Positions 61,154 to 64,000 of a stretch of 64,000 nt of DNA are shown here, piece after piece. This stretch comes from Streptomyces sp. NBC_01237 (GTDB taxonomy: Bacteria; Actinomycetota; Actinomycetes; Streptomycetales; Streptomycetaceae), in contig NZ_CP108508.1 in assembly GCF_035917275.1 (NCBI RefSeq), forward strand, positions 2,728,001 to 2,792,000, given 5' to 3'. A program made the translations under genes and the position numbers. The notes below the pieces were generated by a model. That model was not told the origin of the DNA, did not search any database, and worked only from the letters and a program-made list of their open reading frames with translations. The first letter of the stretch is position 1. Every line of letters starts with the position of its first letter.

Positions 61154-64000
61154 TCAGCTGTCGGACGGCGTACCCTCCGCGGACGGCGCCGAAGCGGTCA
61201 CGGAAGGCGACGACTGCTCTGCGGCAACCGTCTTCTTCGTGGCCTTCTTCGTGGTCGTCTTCTTCGCGGCGGTCTTCTTGGCGACCGTCTTCTTCGCAGC
61301 CGTCTTCGTGGCGGTGGCCTTCTTGGCCGTCGCCTTCTTGGCGGTCTTGCGCGCCGTCTTCTTCGCCGGAGCCTCCGGGGCTTCCGCCCCGGTCTGCGCA
61401 CCGTCGGCCGGGGCCTCGGACTCGGGCGTGGTCGTCACGACGACGACCGCCGGCTCCTCGGTACCCGCGGGCGAGCCCGCCGGGGCGGTGGCCTTACGGG
61501 TCGCCCGGCGCCGGGCACGCGGCGGGGCTGCCGGGGTCTCGGTGACCTCGGCCGCGGGGGCCTCGGCGACCGGGGTCTCGGCGGCCGGCGCCTCGACGAC
61601 CGGGTCCTCGACGGCGACCGGGTCCGTGGTGGGCTCGGCCGGCTGCACCGGCTCCGCCGCCTCGGCCTGCTTGGGCGAACCCGCCGGGGCGGACGCCTTC
61701 CGGGTCGCGCGGCGACGCGTCCGGCCCTGCGGAGCCGCCTCGGCCTCGGGGGCCGGAGCGGCCTCCGGGGTCTCGACGACCGGCTCGGGCTCGGGCCGCT
61801 CCTCGGCGACCGGGGCGCTCTCGGTCACCGGGGCGGGAGCGGCGGCGGCCTTCGGGGCGCCGGCCGGAGCCGTCGCCTTGCGGGTCGCACGCCGACGGCC
61901 GCGGCCGCGCGTGGCGGCCGCCTCGGCCTCGGCCGGGCTGCTGTACAGCTCCTCGTCCGGGACGAACTCCGGCTCGGGCAGCGCCACCGGGGCGGCGACC
62001 TCGGCAGCCAGCTCGGCCTCGGTCTCGGCCGCGTGCTCGTGCTCCGCCTCGTGCTCGGCGTGCTCCGTGTGCTCGGTGAACTGACCGCTCTCGTGGTCGT
62101 GCTCCTGGCCCGAGCCGCCGCGGCGCTTCTTGGAGCGCTTGCCACCGCCACCGCCGCCGCCGACGGACGTCGGCTGCTCCATGTGCACGATCACACCGCG
62201 TCCGTTGCAGTGGACACAGGTCTCGGAGAAGGACTCCAGCAGACCCTGGCCCACCCGCTTGCGGGTCATCTGGACCAGGCCCAGCGAGGTGACCTCGGCG
62301 ACCTGGTGCTTCGTACGGTCCCGGCCCAGGCACTCCAGCAGTCGCCGCAGCACCAGGTCCCGGTTGGACTCCAGCACCATGTCGATGAAGTCGACGACGA
62401 CGATGCCACCGAGGTCGCGCAGCCGCAGCTGACGCACGATCTCCTCGGCCGCCTCCAGGTTGTTCTTGGTGACGGTCTCTTCCAGGTTGCCGCCCTGGCC
62501 GGTGAACTTGCCGGTGTTGACGTCGACGACGACCATCGCCTCGGTCTTGTCGATCACCAGCGAGCCGCCGCTCGGCAGATAGACCTTGCGGTCCAGCGCC
62601 TTCATCAGCTGCTCGTCGATCCGGTAGGTCGCGAAGACGTCGACCTCGGAGGTCCACCGCGACAGGCGGTCCGTCAGATCCGGGGCCACGTGCGAGACAT
62701 AGCCGTGGATGGTCTCCCACGCGTCGTCACCGCTGACGATGACCTTCGAGAAGTCCTCGTTGAAGATGTCGCGGACGACCCGGACGGTCATGTCCGGCTC
62801 GCCGTAGAGCAGCGTCGGCGCGTTGGAGCTGCCGCTGTTCTTCGACTTCTTCTGGATCTCCTCCCACTGCTCCTGGAGCCGCTCGACATCGCGGCGCAGC
62901 TCGTCCTCGCTCGCGCCCTCGGCGGCGGTGCGCACGATGACGCCCGCGTCCTCGGGGACGATCTTCTTGAGGATGGACTTCAGCCGGGACCGCTCGGTGT
63001 CGGGCAGCTTGCGGCTGATCCCGGTCATCGAGCCCTCGGGCACGTACACCAGGTAACGGCCGGGCAGCGAGACCTGGCTGGTCAGGCGGGCGCCCTTGTG
63101 ACCGATCGGGTCCTTCGTCACCTGGACGAGGACCGACTGGCCGGACTTCAGCGCGGTCTCGATACGGCGCGGCCCGTGGGCCATGCCGAGCGCCTCGAAG
63201 TTGACCTCACCGGCGTACAGGACGGCGTTGCGGCCCTTGCCGATGTCGACGAAGGCGGCCTCCATGGACGGCAGAACGTTCTGCACCTTGCCCAGGTAGA
63301 CGTTGCCGACGTAGCTGGTGGCCTGCTCCTTGTTGACGTAGTGCTCGACGAGCACGTTGTCCTCAAGGACGCCGATCTGGGTGCGCTCGCCGTTCTGGCG
63401 GACGACCATCACCCGCTCGACGGCCTCGCGGCGGGCCAGGAACTCGGCCTCGGTGATGATCGGGACGCGACGGCGGCCCTGCTCACGGCCTTCGCGGCGG
63501 CGCTGCTTCTTCGCCTCCATACGGGTCGAGCCCTTGATGGACTGGACCTCGTCGAAGCCGGTGCCGGGCTCGCGCTCTTCCTTCTTGCGGGGCTCGCGGA
63601 CCTTGACGACCGTACGCTCCGGGTCGTCCTGGCCGTTCTCGGTCTCGGGTCCGGCGTCACCGCTGCGACGGCGGCGACGGCGACGGCGACGGCTGCTGCT
63701 CGAACCGGCGGGCGAGGAGTCGTTGTCCTCCTCGTCCTCCGCCTCGTCGGCGTACTGCCCCTGCTCGTCCTCGGAGCGGTCGGAGCGGTCGGCATGCGTC
63801 TCGTCGCCGTGCTGCTCGGCGTCGTCCGTGTCGTTGATCTCACCGCGACGACGACGGCGTCCACCGCGACGGCGACGGCGCGAGGGCCGGTCACCGTACT
63901 CGTCGGAGTCCTCGCCCTCGTGCTCGGCGTCGGCCTCGGCCTCGGGCTCGTCCTGCTCGTTGCCGGGCTGCTCGACGGGCTCATCGGCCGGGGCGGCGGG
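61154..64000 (-). CDS. rne: Ribonuclease E/G, 5' end beyond the window
   Basis: The visible 948 residues lack the N-terminus. First comes an acidic and Arg-rich region (RRRRRGGRRRRRG and a run of nine Arg), then the catalytic core from about 63520: S1 domain (YVGNVYLGKVQNVLPSM), GGIVVVDFIDM of the DNase I-like part and CVHCNGRG of the zinc-link. The C-terminal 300 residues hold three RRRATRK-type repeats and a Lys/Ala/Thr tail with AKKT repeats. RNase E processes mRNA and rRNA. Streptomyces RNase E has the core in the middle, as here. Confidence 0.95.
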   Translation of the reverse strand, partial: PAAPADEPVEQPGNEQDEPEAEADAEHEGEDSDEYGDRPSRRRRRGGRRRRRGEINDTDDAEQHGDETHADRSDRSEDEQGQYADEAEDEEDNDSSPAGSSSSRRRRRRRRRSGDAGPETENGQDDPERTVVKVREPRKKEEREPGTGFDEVQSIKGSTRMEAKKQRRREGREQGRRRVPIITEAEFLARREAVERVMVVRQNGERTQIGVLEDNVLVEHYVNKEQATSYVGNVYLGKVQNVLPSMEAAFVDIGKGRNAVLYAGEVNFEALGMAHGPRRIETALKSGQSVLVQVTKDPIGHKGARLTSQVSLPGRYLVYVPEGSMTGISRKLPDTERSRLKSILKKIVPEDAGVIVRTAAEGASEDELRRDVERLQEQWEEIQKKSKNSGSSNAPTLLYGEPDMTVRVVRDIFNEDFSKVIVSGDDAWETIHGYVSHVAPDLTDRLSRWTSEVDVFATYRIDEQLMKALDRKVYLPSGGSLVIDKTEAMVVVDVNTGKFTGQGGNLEETVTKNNLEAAEEIVRQLRLRDLGGIVVVDFIDMVLESNRDLVLRRLLECLGRDRTKHQVAEVTSLGLVQMTRKRVGQGLLESFSETCVHCNGRGVIVHMEQPTSVGGGGGGGKRSKKRRGGSGQEHDHESGQFTEHTEHAEHEAEHEHAAETEAELAAEVAAPVALPEPEFVPDEELYSSPAEAEAAATRGRGRRRATRKATAPAGAPKAAAAPAPVTESAPVAEERPEPEPVVETPEAAPAPEAEAAPQGRTRRRATRKASAPAGSPKQAEAAEPVQPAEPTTDPVAVEDPVVEAPAAETPVAEAPAAEVTETPAAPPRARRRATRKATAPAGSPAGTEEPAVVVVTTTPESEAPADGAQTGAEAPEAPAKKTARKTAKKATAKKATATKTAAKKTVAKKTAAKKTTTKKATKKTVAAEQSSPSVTASAPSAEGTPSDS

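Overview
This is about 64 kb of a Streptomyces-type chromosome. Almost every gene has the very high third-position G+C of that genus, GTG starts are frequent, and the order of core genes (lepA-rpsT-holA-comEC/comEA-leuS, rsfS-LCP-nadD, proA-proB, obg-rpmA-rplU, rne) follows what I remember of the S. coelicolor SCO2560-SCO2600 segment. hemW is cut at the left edge and rne at the right edge. Assignments rest on reading motifs; no database search was run.

Left part (1-33 kb), core region. It holds hemW, a SpoIIE-type phosphatase, an acyl-CoA ligase, lepA, rpsT, holA, a YceI-like protein, an arylamine N-acetyltransferase, the comEA/comEC DNA-uptake pair (comEC has a TTA codon), a DegV protein and leuS. 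leuS sits behind what looks like a leucine attenuator: a 12-residue leader peptide with three consecutive Leu codons, followed by a terminator hairpin. Two identical tRNA-Ala(GGC) genes flank two small zinc-ribbon genes. Then come a CTG-started histidine phosphatase, rsfS, a diverged LCP protein, nadD, two tiny membrane proteins, an M48 protease, two paralogous single-pass membrane proteins, proA and proB.

Middle part (33-44.5 kb). Between proB and obg lies a wall-teichoic-acid-like block: two CDP-polyol phosphotransferases (one membrane anchored), a GT2 glycosyltransferase and a cytidylyltransferase-SDR fusion of the CDP-ribitol synthase type. It is followed by obg-rpmA-rplU.

Right part (44.7-60.9 kb), accessory block between rplU and rne, which are usually close neighbours. 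One half is a TrmB/LuxR-type regulator, a small ORF, a 56-residue exported peptide and two tandem secreted peptidoglycan hydrolases. These hydrolases share a nearly identical 769-bp tachylectin-like sensor segment but end in different catalytic domains (lytic transglycosylase versus CHAP). The other half is a surface-glycan operon with a dehydrogenase, a Gfo/Idh oxidoreductase, a DegT aminotransferase and an LbH acetyltransferase, matching the four enzymes that make UDP-2,3-diacetamido-2,3-dideoxyglucuronic acid. It also has a GT2, a GT4, a double-GT4 fusion and a membrane acyltransferase.

A recurring oddity is that several genes are followed by short degenerate tandem repeats whose units contain a copy of the gene's own stop codon and its surroundings (31435, 37952, 16044, 29027; less clearly elsewhere). 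The best candidates for something undescribed are the tandem sensor-hydrolase cassette with its exported peptide, these stop-codon repeat arrays and the leuS leader.
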